Program-made: the position numbers and the translations under genes | Notes under the pieces: model-generated | Databases searched by the model: none | The model's input: the letters and a program-made list of their open reading frames with translations, nothing else | Told to the model about the DNA's origin: nothing | Part shown: one piece after another, positions 1-6,511 of the stretch | Position numbering within the stretch: the stretch's first letter is position 1 | How the letters are laid out: the number at the start of each line of letters is the position of its first letter | DNA from: an uncultured Ancrocorticia sp. | GTDB taxonomy: Bacteria; Actinomycetota; Actinomycetes; Actinomycetales; Actinomycetaceae | Assembly (NCBI GenBank): GCA_905373325.1 | Contig: CAJPTB010000060.1 | Coordinates: 1-9,013 of the forward strand | Direction of reading: 5' to 3' | Length of the DNA: 9,013 nt

Positions 1-57
1 CGGGCTTCCCGGCGAACCAGTCGAACCTCCCGGCGACGCCGTCGAGCCGCCTGGCGA
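1..57 (-). repeat. 21-base coding repeats in the copy A linker
   Basis: Residues 79-97 of copy A read as SPGGSTA, SPGGSTG and SPGSP, a seven-residue unit encoded by about 21 bases and running off the window edge. The repeat sits in the flexible linker between signal peptide and the expected catalytic domain. In-frame repeats of this kind can change in number by slippage and so alter linker length. Confidence 0.6.
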
Positions 58-291
58 CCGACCCGTAGACGGGCTCGCCGTCGCCTTCGCCGCAGGAACA
101 CCCGCGTCGGCACGGACAGAGGCATCCGCCCCCGACGACGCAGCCAAACGCACCGGCGAATCGCCCGCGCGCATTGACGCAGCATCCGGGTGATCCGGCG
201 AAGCACCGGCCGCTACAGGCTGAGCGACGACGGCCAGGGCAAAAGCCGACACGGCCGCAAGAGGATGCAACAAACGCCTGAATGTTTTCAT
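1..291 (-). CDS. Copy A: N-terminal part of a secreted S33-type alpha/beta-hydrolase, cut by window edge
   Basis: The first 97 codons of a gene that continues beyond the left edge. The start is ATG at 291-289, preceded by a good Shine-Dalgarno (GGGAGAAGAG directly before ATG). Residues 1-30 form a Sec signal peptide: basic n-region (KTFRR), a hydrophobic stretch and small residues VAAGA at the cleavage region. The rest is an Ala/Gly/Ser/Pro-rich linker ending in seven-residue SPGGST-type repeats. No catalytic part is in the window. The family call rests on resemblance to copy D: RLLHPLAAVSAFAL against RLLQPLAALSALAL, QPVAA in both, and PAAKATASPS identical in both linkers. The upstream regions of A and D also share sequence. 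It is therefore inferred to be a fifth paralogue of the array. Some other secreted protein with a duplicated signal and linker remains possible. Confidence 0.85.
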   Translation of the reverse strand, partial: MKTFRRLLHPLAAVSAFALAVVAQPVAAGASPDHPDAASMRAGDSPVRLAASSGADASVRADAGVPAAKATASPSTGRSPGGSTASPGGSTGSPGSP

Positions 292-690
292 CTCTTCTCC
301 CAAATTGATTTAGCCGGTTGCAATCCACCTCGCTAGGCGGATGCAACCCATATGAAGGACCGAAACCCGGGCGATTCGCCGGAGTTTTACCCACAGTGAC
401 GCTCGCCGCGGGCCATGAGACCGACACAGACGCACAAGCGTCAGTCCAGACACAAAGCCCGAAACATTGTATCTCTACATTCGTTATTTTACTTGTCCTC
501 TCTAGCCAGCGCTACCGTTTTCAAGACCTTCCCATGAGGTAGAAGAGAATGGCTGCAAATCAAGAGAAGTTCAACCGACGTTCGACTAAAAGGCATCACC
601 GACAAAAAGAGCATCCACTATACGTAATTGTTACAGCCCGTTTGCGCTGAATAACGTCCCCAGCACATCCGAAGACGAAAAAGCACACTC
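292..690 (-). promoter_or_regulatory. Intergenic leader/promoter region of copy A
   Basis: I see no convincing gene here. It lies between the copy B terminator and the copy A start. Near the start codon is an imperfect hairpin (316-348, arms GGTTGCA/TGCAACC plus an inner TCC/GGA pairing). Further upstream, 361-461 resembles the copy D leader (shared CCCGGG, ACGCTC and GCGGGCC...GAGACCG blocks). Positions 517-545 match 6706-6734 upstream of copy D at 25 of 29 bases. On the minus strand a TACAAT hexamer (about 467-472) could be a -10 box, at about the same place as CATAGT before copy D, but no clear -35 is visible. The shared blocks imply that leader and gene were duplicated together. Confidence 0.5.
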
Positions 691-752
691 GAAAGTAAAA
701 AGAAGGCGACATCGACCGTTAACTCACATCGAAGTCAACGGCCGATGTCGCC
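691..752 (-). terminator. Intrinsic terminator of copy B
   Basis: Read on the minus strand, arm 752-737 pairs with arm 720-705 over 16 positions (one G-U pair), with a 16-base loop. The stem is followed directly by TTCTTTTTACTTTC (704-691). A strong stem plus T-rich tract is the classic Rho-independent arrangement. It lies about 130 bases after the copy B stop codon, beyond the 40-base repeats, and closes that transcript before the copy A leader. Confidence 0.8.
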
Positions 753-760
753 CGCAATTT

Positions 761-871
761 ATCTGCATCGCAAGGCCGACCTCAGCATCGTGCTCAGCCC
801 GCCTGCATCGCAAGGCCGACGTCGGCGTCGTGCTCAGCCCGTCTCCATCGCAAGGCCGACGTCAGGATCGT
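761..871. repeat. Three tandem 40-base repeats after copy B
   Basis: Copies start at 761, 801 and 841. The first two agree at 35 of 40 bases, and the third fades after about 30 bases. The core CATCGCAAGGCCGAC is identical in all three (766-780, 806-820, 846-860). The unit is not a multiple of three and there is no spacer. The array lies between the copy B stop codon and its terminator, so it should be transcribed as 3' untranslated RNA. The right side of the terminator stem (727-750) looks like a fourth, degenerate unit. Function unknown. Confidence 0.85.
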
Positions 872-883
872 CGGCAGCAATGG

Positions 884-2566
884 TCATCCAACGGGCGGCG
901 AAACACGTTCCGCAGCGTTCTGTCTTTGCCCCTGTGGATTTTCCACCGGGCAGACAAGGCCGTCCTTGGGAACCTCGCCGGTCAGCAGATACTTGTCGAC
1001 GGGCGCCTTGATGCAGGAGCCCGCCCTAGCGTAGGCCACATGGCCCTCGCCCTCCCAGGTCAGCAGCACCGAGTTGTCGAGCGCTCCGGCGAAGGTTTGA
1101 GTCCAGGAGTAGAGCGTCGCCGGATCGTGCCTTACCCCGATCACCACAATCGGAGCCGACCCCTTCGCAACGTACCGCCCCGGGTTCTTCTTCGGGTGAT
1201 GCCGCAGCCCGGCGCAGATGTATCGGTCCTTCGTGTCAACGCCCTCTGCACCGAAAACCGGAGCTTCCCTCTTGAGCCGCTCGCTGTACTTCGCATATTC
1301 GGACTGCGGGTCAAGCACATAGTCCGCGCAGTTGATCGCTATAAGGGCCTCGGCGCCGTTGCTGGAGGCCGTCGGGCCGGAGTCCGACCCTGATTCCACG
1401 AAGGCCGAGCCGTCGTTTTCCTTCACCAGCTTCCTCAGCTTCTCATCGAGATCCGGCCATGAAGCGTCGCGGTACAGGTACTGCCTGACCTCGCTTGTCA
1501 GAAGGGAACGCGTGAGTTTCCGATTCGGATTCGACGTCGGGAACGGATTTTTGAACGCCTGATCGAACAGTGCGCGCATCTTCTTCTTTGCCGCGTCCAC
1601 CGTCGATCCCAACGGACACGCGCCCGTATTCACGCAGTGTTGCGCATAGCGCTCAAAGGCATGCTCGAATCCGAGCACCTGCTCGTATGCTCTGCGGCTG
1701 TCCCGCATGCCGGTGTCGACGGCGCTGTCAAGCACCATCCTGCCGACTTTCTTCGGGAAGAGGTCGGCGTACATTCCGCCCAAGGACGTGCCGTAGGAGA
1801 ATCCGAAGTAGTTGAGCTTCTTATCGCCCACCAGGCTGCGCATAACATCCATGTCGCGCGCAGCCGACTCCGTGCCGACATGTCGCAGCAGCCTGCCCGA
1901 GTGTTTCATGCATCCCTCGGCTATCTTCTTGGCCTGCGCCTTTTGGGCTCTGCGCCCGGCCACAGTGGAGACGTCATAATCAGCGTCAACATACTTCTCG
2001 AGAGTTGCGTCGTCCACGCACTCGACCGCGGCCGATTCGCCGACCCCTCGCGGATCAAAGCCGACCACGTCGTACTTGTCGCGAATCTCGAGACTAAAGA
2101 TCCACGAAGCCGCAGAGGCAAAGCCTGTTCCCGAGCTTCCGGGTCCGCCGGGATTGAGAAAGAGCGTTCCCATCGGTTTGCCGCTCTTGGCGGGAACCTT
2201 GAGCATGGCGACGGTGATCGCCCTGCCTCCGGGCTTCTTGTAGTCCAGCGGAACCTTCACATTCGCGCACTGCATGCCGGCACGGTCTTTGCCTTTGCAT
2301 TCAGACCACCTCAGCTTCTGCTTATAAAACCGTTCCAAGCCCCTGGGCACGCCCTCCCGCGATCCGGGAGCGCCCTTCGATGAGTCGGGTGCACCTTCCG
2401 ACGATCCGGGTCCGCCCCCCGAGGAATCGGAGGCTCGCTCGGACAAACCGGACGAAGGCTCCGGCGAAGGCGACGAAGCGTGCGCGGGACCGGGATTGCC
2501 GACACCCGCCAACGCAAGGACGGACACTGCCGCCAGAGATTTCAAAAAGCGATTCGACAGTTTCAT
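884..2566 (-). CDS. Copy B: secreted S33-family alpha/beta-hydrolase (tripeptidyl-aminopeptidase-like)
   Basis: Predicted exported serine exopeptidase of 560 residues. Family members cleave short peptides from the N-terminus of extracellular peptides. The substrate here is unknown. I prefer the ATG at 2566: AAGGA precedes it by five bases, whereas the in-frame ATG two codons upstream (2572) follows AAGG with no gap. Residues 1-30 are a Sec signal ending AHA. Residues 31-75 are a Ser/Gly/Pro linker with seven-residue repeats. The hydrolase core has PLDYKKPGG and the oxyanion-type loop NPGGPGSSG. The nucleophile is Ser257 in GFSYGTS, with Asp481 in VRHDPAT and His509 in GEGHVAY, followed by the TAP-type C-terminal part and GLVCPVE. 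Ten cysteines match the paralogues. It differs from them in GSSGTG for GGSGID and in a Ser/Gly-rich stretch in the variable segment. It appears monocistronic. Closest relative here is copy C. Confidence 0.96.
   Translation of the reverse strand: MKLSNRFLKSLAAVSVLALAGVGNPGPAHASSPSPEPSSGLSERASDSSGGGPGSSEGAPDSSKGAPGSREGVPRGLERFYKQKLRWSECKGKDRAGMQCANVKVPLDYKKPGGRAITVAMLKVPAKSGKPMGTLFLNPGGPGSSGTGFASAASWIFSLEIRDKYDVVGFDPRGVGESAAVECVDDATLEKYVDADYDVSTVAGRRAQKAQAKKIAEGCMKHSGRLLRHVGTESAARDMDVMRSLVGDKKLNYFGFSYGTSLGGMYADLFPKKVGRMVLDSAVDTGMRDSRRAYEQVLGFEHAFERYAQHCVNTGACPLGSTVDAAKKKMRALFDQAFKNPFPTSNPNRKLTRSLLTSEVRQYLYRDASWPDLDEKLRKLVKENDGSAFVESGSDSGPTASSNGAEALIAINCADYVLDPQSEYAKYSERLKREAPVFGAEGVDTKDRYICAGLRHHPKKNPGRYVAKGSAPIVVIGVRHDPATLYSWTQTFAGALDNSVLLTWEGEGHVAYARAGSCIKAPVDKYLLTGEVPKDGLVCPVENPQGQRQNAAERVSPPVG
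2354..2416 (-). repeat. 21-base coding repeats in the copy B linker
   Basis: Three consecutive seven-residue units, GGPGSSE, GAPDSSK and GAPGSRE, followed by a partial GVPRG, each encoded by 21 bases. They form the flexible segment between signal peptide and catalytic core. Copy A has a different sequence with the same unit length. Copies D and E have non-repetitive linkers, and copy C has a Gly/Ser/Asn-rich one. Confidence 0.75.
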
Positions 2567-2684
2567 TTTCATCCTTTTTCATCCTTTCAGATACCGAATA
2601 GACTTCGAATACCAAATAGAGTTAATTTGTGCTCTTGGAAGCATATTTTTAAAGTTGGAAACATATTTTTAAGAATGTGCTTGA
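2567..2684 (-). promoter_or_regulatory. AT-rich promoter/operator region of copy B with paired direct repeats
   Basis: Two pairs of direct repeats lie upstream of copy B. The first pair is TTGGAAGCATATTTTTAAA at 2635-2653 and TTGGAAACATATTTTTAAG at 2655-2673, a 20-base period with two mismatches. The second is ATACCGAATAGA at 2591-2602 and ATACCAAATAGA at 2609-2620, an 18-base period with one mismatch. The region is far richer in A+T than the rest of the window. Repeats spaced by about two helical turns next to a start suggest binding sites for a regulator. No clear -35/-10 pair stands out. The stretch nearest the gene holds the Shine-Dalgarno AAGGA at about 2572-2576. Confidence 0.55.
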
Positions 2685-2723
2685 CGTTGGGTCCGAGCCT
2701 GACGGGTAGGCTCGGACCCAACG
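2685..2723 (-). terminator. Hairpin terminator after copy C
   Basis: A perfect 16-bp stem (2685-2700 with 2708-2723) and a seven-base loop, starting 35 bases after the copy C stop codon. The minus strand continues TCAAGCACATTCTT, with only scattered T residues, so it is a less typical intrinsic terminator than the one after copy B. Position and stem strength still favour a 3'-end or transcript-stabilising role. Confidence 0.65.
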
Positions 2724-2758
2724 AGCGATAACATTTGAGCCCGCCACCGGGGAAACGA

Positions 2759-4510
2759 CTAGCGTCGTCTTTCCACCGGGCAAACCAGCCCGTCTTTTGG
2801 AACCCTGCCGGTCAGCAGATAGGCATTCACTTGATCTTCGATGCATGCTCCAGCCCGTCCGTAGGCGATGTGTCCGTCGCCCTCCCATGTCAGCAGAACG
2901 GAGTTCTCGAGCGTCCTGCGCATGGTCTTCGCCCCCGAATACGGCGTCGCTGGATCGTGCCTCGTGCCGATGACCACAATCGGAGCCGACCCCTTCGCTC
3001 TATACGGAGCAGGATCAGCCTTCGGGTGGTATTTCATGTTTGCGCAAACCTGAGTCACTCTCGCCCCAAAGGGATCGTACCCACCGAAGAGGAGGGATTT
3101 TTTCTTGAGCTTTTTGTTGTACTTGGCGTAGACGGACTCCGGTTCTTTCGCGTAATCGGCGCAACTAACCGCGACGAGTGCCTCGATCATATTGCTCTCG
3201 TCATTCTGCGTTAGCTGGGCAGCCAGCTCCAGAAGCTCGGTGCCGTCATTTTTCTCGATCAGCTTGCCGAGCGCCTGATCCAAACGAGGCCATGTTTCAT
3301 CCCCGTACATCGCAAACCTCACGGCCATCATCAAATTGGAGCGTGTAAGCGGACGGGCCGGGTTCGACGTCGGGAACGGTTTCTTCGCCGCCTGGTCGAA
3401 CAGGGCGCGCATCTTCTTCTTCGCAGCTTTGACGGTGGTCCCAAGAGCGCACTTGCCGCCGTCAATGCAGCGTTTCGCGTAGCGCCCAAACGATTTGTCG
3501 AAGCCCAGAGTCATCTCGTAGAGCATGCGCGCGCTGCCCAGTTGAGGCTCGGCGGCGCCGTCAAGCACCATCCTGCCCACCTTCTTCGGGAACAAGTCGG
3601 CATACGTCCCGCCCAGCTCGGTGCCGTAGGAAAAGCCGAGATAGTTGAGCTTCTTGTCGCCCACCAGGCCGCGCAAAACATCCATATCGCGGGCCGCCGA
3701 CTCCGTGCCAACGTGAGCGAGCAACTCGCCCGACCGCTTCTCGCAGCCGTCCGCGATCTTCTTGGCCGCCTCCTGCTGTTGCTGCCGGCCCTTCGCCGTG
3801 GAAAGGTCGTAATCGGCACCGATGATGAACGTGTTCAAAGCGGCGGTGTCGGCGCATTTGACCGGAGTGGAGGCGCCAACTCCGCGGGGATCGAATCCGA
3901 CCACGTCATACTTGTCCAACATTTCGGGCTTGAGGCTTTTCGACAGTCTGACTGCCTCATCTATGCCCGAGCCGCCGGGGCCGCCAGGATTGACGAACAG
4001 GCTCCCCATCGGCTTGCCGCTCTTGGCGGGAACCTTGAGCATGGAAATCGTGATCGTCTTGCCCCCGGGCTTTTTGTAATCGAGCGGAACCTGTGCTTGC
4101 GCGCACTGCATGCCGGCACGGTCTTTGCCTTTGCATTCAGACCACGTCAGCTTCTGCCTGTAGAACTTCCCCAACCCTTTCGGGGCATCGCTTTCACCGG
4201 CGCCCTTCGGTCCGCGGTTTGAGGTGTTCGCGCTGCCATTCGAGTCATTGTTTGACCCGTTCGCCCCGCTGTTTGATCCGGCGTTCGGACCATCCGCGTA
4301 TGGGCTCACCGACGTCTCCGACGCCGCAATTGTGCCCGCTTGCGCCGACGTCGCACCCAACGCGAGGCTGACGCCGATCAATCCGGCAAACGAAGCCGTC
4401 GCAAGCCGCGCAGACCTTGACCTCGCGGCGGAAAACGGGCGTTGCCGCGCGGTCTCGTCGGGGCTGCCCGCCCGCCGCCATGAACTCGTTGCATTCGTTG
4501 TCTCACTCAT
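2759..4510 (-). CDS. Copy C: secreted S33-family alpha/beta-hydrolase (tripeptidyl-aminopeptidase-like)
   Basis: 583 residues from the ATG at 4510, which begins MSETTNATSS and has GGAG two bases upstream. The frame stays open upstream to 4711, but that extension runs through a hairpin and a dyad and is unlike a protein. The n-region is unusually long (about 38 residues, Arg-rich), followed by a hydrophobic stretch (ATASFAGLIGVSLAL) and AQA, with predicted cleavage after residue 58. Its Arg residues near the hydrophobic stretch are not a twin-arginine motif, so Sec export is more likely than Tat. Residues 70-110 are a Gly/Ser/Asn-rich linker. Catalytic residues read as Ser294 (GFSYGTE), Asp519 (TRHDPAT) and His547 (GDGHIAY), with NPGGPGGSG at 174-182. 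Ten cysteines are conserved. GFSYGTE replaces the GFSYGTS of the others next to the nucleophile. It shares WSECKGKDRAGMQCA with copy B. Ends shortly after GLVCPVE with RRR. Confidence 0.95.
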   Translation of the reverse strand: MSETTNATSSWRRAGSPDETARQRPFSAARSRSARLATASFAGLIGVSLALGATSAQAGTIAASETSVSPYADGPNAGSNSGANGSNNDSNGSANTSNRGPKGAGESDAPKGLGKFYRQKLTWSECKGKDRAGMQCAQAQVPLDYKKPGGKTITISMLKVPAKSGKPMGSLFVNPGGPGGSGIDEAVRLSKSLKPEMLDKYDVVGFDPRGVGASTPVKCADTAALNTFIIGADYDLSTAKGRQQQQEAAKKIADGCEKRSGELLAHVGTESAARDMDVLRGLVGDKKLNYLGFSYGTELGGTYADLFPKKVGRMVLDGAAEPQLGSARMLYEMTLGFDKSFGRYAKRCIDGGKCALGTTVKAAKKKMRALFDQAAKKPFPTSNPARPLTRSNLMMAVRFAMYGDETWPRLDQALGKLIEKNDGTELLELAAQLTQNDESNMIEALVAVSCADYAKEPESVYAKYNKKLKKKSLLFGGYDPFGARVTQVCANMKYHPKADPAPYRAKGSAPIVVIGTRHDPATPYSGAKTMRRTLENSVLLTWEGDGHIAYGRAGACIEDQVNAYLLTGRVPKDGLVCPVERRR

Positions 4511-4696
4511 GGCTCCAGTTTGGCGGGAGCCGGCCGCCCGCGAACATACAGCCACCAGGCCAAGACGACAGTCGCAACAGCCCGAAGCGTTGGGTGGGGA
4601 TATCCCCACCCGGCGCTTCAGGCCGCGCAAATCGTGCGAAAAAGTCTTTGGGCTCAAGCCATCAGAGCGTGAAAGACGAGCCAAAAGAACGTCGAA
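4511..4696 (-). promoter_or_regulatory. Upstream region of copy C with a large dyad
   Basis: It contains the 20-base perfect palindrome GGGTGGGGATATCCCCACCC at 4592-4611. This extends outward through two mismatched positions (G-U-compatible in RNA) to GAAGCG/CGCTTC, giving a 36-base dyad at 4584-4619. With no loop bases it looks more like a protein-binding operator than a terminator. It lies 82 bases upstream of the start. No convincing promoter hexamers were found. The Shine-Dalgarno is GGAG at 4513-4516. Confidence 0.45.
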
Positions 4697-4726
4697 GGGC
4701 GCGTCCCGCAACGGCGGGACGCGCCC
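4697..4726 (-). terminator. Second hairpin after copy D
   Basis: A perfect 13-bp stem (4697-4709 with 4714-4726) and four-base loop. The minus strand then reads TTCGACGTTCTTTT, a weak T-rich tail. It shares the stem core GCGTCCCGC/GCGGGACGC with the hairpin at 4759-4788, so the two look like duplicates acting in series behind copy D. Confidence 0.65.
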
Positions 4727-4758
4727 TAGAAGTTGAATGACGCAAGGGCGTCAGGCTC

Positions 4759-4788
4759 AGTGCGTCCCGCACAGCGGCGGGACGCACT
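4759..4788 (-). terminator. First hairpin after copy D
   Basis: A perfect 12-bp stem (4759-4770 with 4777-4788) and six-base loop, starting eight bases after the copy D stop codon. No T tract follows, so on its own it is a doubtful terminator. It may protect the 3' end or act together with the related hairpin at 4697-4726. Confidence 0.55.
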
Positions 4789-4795
4789 CCGCCCG

Positions 4796-6511
4796 CTACC
4801 GGATGACACGATGCGGTTGACTCTTCGGGGAAAGCTTGTCCTTCACGGAAGCCTTCCGATCAAGGTCGCCTTGCTTCTGCGCTTCTTGCCCCTGCTTCTG
4901 TTCCACTGGGCAAACGAGGCCGTCTTTGGGGACCTCGCCGGTCAGCAGATATTTGTCGACCGGGCTCTGGATGCAAGAGCCGGCCCTGGGGTAAGCAAGG
5001 TGACCATCGCCTTCCCAGGTCAACAGCACCGAGTTCTCAAGCGTCTTATGCAAAGCCTGCGCCCAGTGATACGGCGTCGCCGGATCGTGCCTCGTGCCGA
5101 TCACCACAATCGGAGCCGACCCCTTCGCCCTGTACGGGCCAGGATTAGCCTTCGGATGATACGGCAGAAGGCTGCAAAGGTCAGTCCCTTCTCCATCGCT
5201 GCCCGCGCTGAAGAGGGGGGCCTCCTTCTTCAGTTTCTCTTGATACTTTTTGGTTACGGACGGTGAGGAAGACGGATAATCCGCACAGTTGATCGCAGTC
5301 ATGGCCTCGTCGCTGTTGTTCTTGAACTTTCCGCCCTCACGCCCGATTGCCAGATCAAACCACCCCAAAAGGAAGGATCCGTCATTGTTTTTGATCAACT
5401 GACTGAGCCCTGTATCCAGATAGGAGCGATACGCGGTGTTGTACATCGCAATCATGACGCCATACATGAGCATGTTCCGATTGAGGGGCCTCTTGGGATC
5501 GGCCGTCGGGAACGGCTTTTTGAACGCCTGATCGAACAGGGCTCGCATCTTCTTCTTCGCCGCATCCACAGAAGACCCCAGCGGACAGTTCCCGCCCTTC
5601 ACGCAATACTCCGCGTAACGCTCAAAGGCCTTCTCGAAGCCGATCCTCTGCTCGTACCCCATGCGCGCATCACCGAGCTGTGAGTCAACGGCGCCGTCGA
5701 GAACCAGCCTGCCCGCCTTCTTCGGAAAAAGGTTGGCGTACATGCCGCCCAGGGAAGTGCCGTAGGAAAAGCCGAGATAATTGAGCTTCTTGTCGCCCAC
5801 GAGGCCGCGCAAAACGTCAAGGTCCCGCGCAGCCGACTCCGTGCCGACGTGCGCAAGCAATTCGCCCGACTTCTCCTTGCAACCCTTGGCGAACTTCTCC
5901 GCTTGAGCCTTCTCCGCCTTCTTTCCCTCCGGGGTGGACAGGTCGAATTCAGAGTCGAGGTACTTCCCCAGCTCGGCGTCGCTCACGCAATCGACCGCGG
6001 TCGAAGAACCGACCCCGCGCGGATCGAAGCCCACAATGTCGTATTGGTCCCGGAGAGCCTTGCTGAAGGTCTTGTCCGCGCCCGAAACAAGGTCGATTCC
6101 CGATCCTCCGGGGCCGCCGGGGTTGACGAACAGGCTCCCGATCGGTTTGCCGTTTGCCGCGGGAACCTTCGCCATGGCGACGGTGATCGTCTTGCCCCCG
6201 GGCTTCTTGTAATCCAGCGGAACCTTTACATTCGCGCACTGCATCTGGGGCTTGTCCTTGCACGGCGCCCAAGCCAGCTTCTGCTTATAGAACTTTTCAA
6301 GCCCCTTCGGAACGTCCCCGGCTGGAGCTTCGTTCGGTTTGCCCGACGACGGATCCGCGGACGGGCTGGCAGTCGCCTTCGCCGCGGGAGCCCGCCCGAC
6401 GCCGTCGTGAGCCGACGCCGCTTGAGCCGCCACCGGTTGAATGACGGCCGTCAGGGCCAACGCCGAGAGCGCAGCCAAAGGCTGCAACAATCGCGTCATT
6501 CTCTTTTTCAT
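4796..6511 (-). CDS. Copy D: secreted S33-family alpha/beta-hydrolase (tripeptidyl-aminopeptidase-like)
   Basis: 571 residues from the ATG at 6511 (MKKRMTRLL), chosen because GGGAGGGAAG lies directly upstream. A longer in-frame start at 6550 lacks this. The Sec signal runs to about residue 31 (basic KKRMTR, hydrophobic PLAALSALALTAVI, then AAQA). A Pro/Ala/Ser linker follows to about residue 66. Core motifs are VPLDYKKPGG, NPGGPGGSG (130-138) and GFDPRGVG. The catalytic residues are Ser249 (GFSYGTS), Asp476 (TRHDPAT) and His504 (GDGHLAY). Ten cysteines sit at 84, 92, 175, 211, 303, 309, 409, 446, 513 and 534, so up to five disulfides are possible, as expected for an exported enzyme. After GLVCPVE there is a 34-residue Gln/Lys/Arg-rich tail absent from copies C and E, which could bind an acidic surface polymer or be spare sequence. 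Closest relatives: copy E in the core, copy A in signal and leader. Confidence 0.97.
   Translation of the reverse strand: MKKRMTRLLQPLAALSALALTAVIQPVAAQAASAHDGVGRAPAAKATASPSADPSSGKPNEAPAGDVPKGLEKFYKQKLAWAPCKDKPQMQCANVKVPLDYKKPGGKTITVAMAKVPAANGKPIGSLFVNPGGPGGSGIDLVSGADKTFSKALRDQYDIVGFDPRGVGSSTAVDCVSDAELGKYLDSEFDLSTPEGKKAEKAQAEKFAKGCKEKSGELLAHVGTESAARDLDVLRGLVGDKKLNYLGFSYGTSLGGMYANLFPKKAGRLVLDGAVDSQLGDARMGYEQRIGFEKAFERYAEYCVKGGNCPLGSSVDAAKKKMRALFDQAFKKPFPTADPKRPLNRNMLMYGVMIAMYNTAYRSYLDTGLSQLIKNNDGSFLLGWFDLAIGREGGKFKNNSDEAMTAINCADYPSSSPSVTKKYQEKLKKEAPLFSAGSDGEGTDLCSLLPYHPKANPGPYRAKGSAPIVVIGTRHDPATPYHWAQALHKTLENSVLLTWEGDGHLAYPRAGSCIQSPVDKYLLTGEVPKDGLVCPVEQKQGQEAQKQGDLDRKASVKDKLSPKSQPHRVIR

Noticed and set aside
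318..542. Plus-strand 74-codon open frame in the copy A leader
   Set aside because: It lacks a ribosome-binding site, overlaps the conserved leader blocks and hairpin, and its product has no recognisable features.
761..871. The 40-base repeats as a CRISPR array
   Set aside because: The units are directly abutting with no unique spacers, there are only three, and no cas gene is in the window.
745..1393. Plus-strand open frames beginning near the 40-base repeats and running opposite the 3' end of copy B
   Set aside because: The repeat period of 40 shifts frame at each unit, and the remainder is antisense to a well-supported gene.
1637..2383. Long plus-strand open frames opposite the hydrolase genes (also 3542-4222 and 5849-6538)
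   Set aside because: They lie opposite equivalent parts of copies B, C and D and are antisense shadows of conserved GC-rich coding sequence. They have no independent start signals.
4511..4711. N-terminal extension of copy C to an ATG at 4711
   Set aside because: The extension would be read through the hairpin at 4697-4726 and the dyad at 4584-4619, and it would put 67 extra residues ahead of a complete signal peptide.
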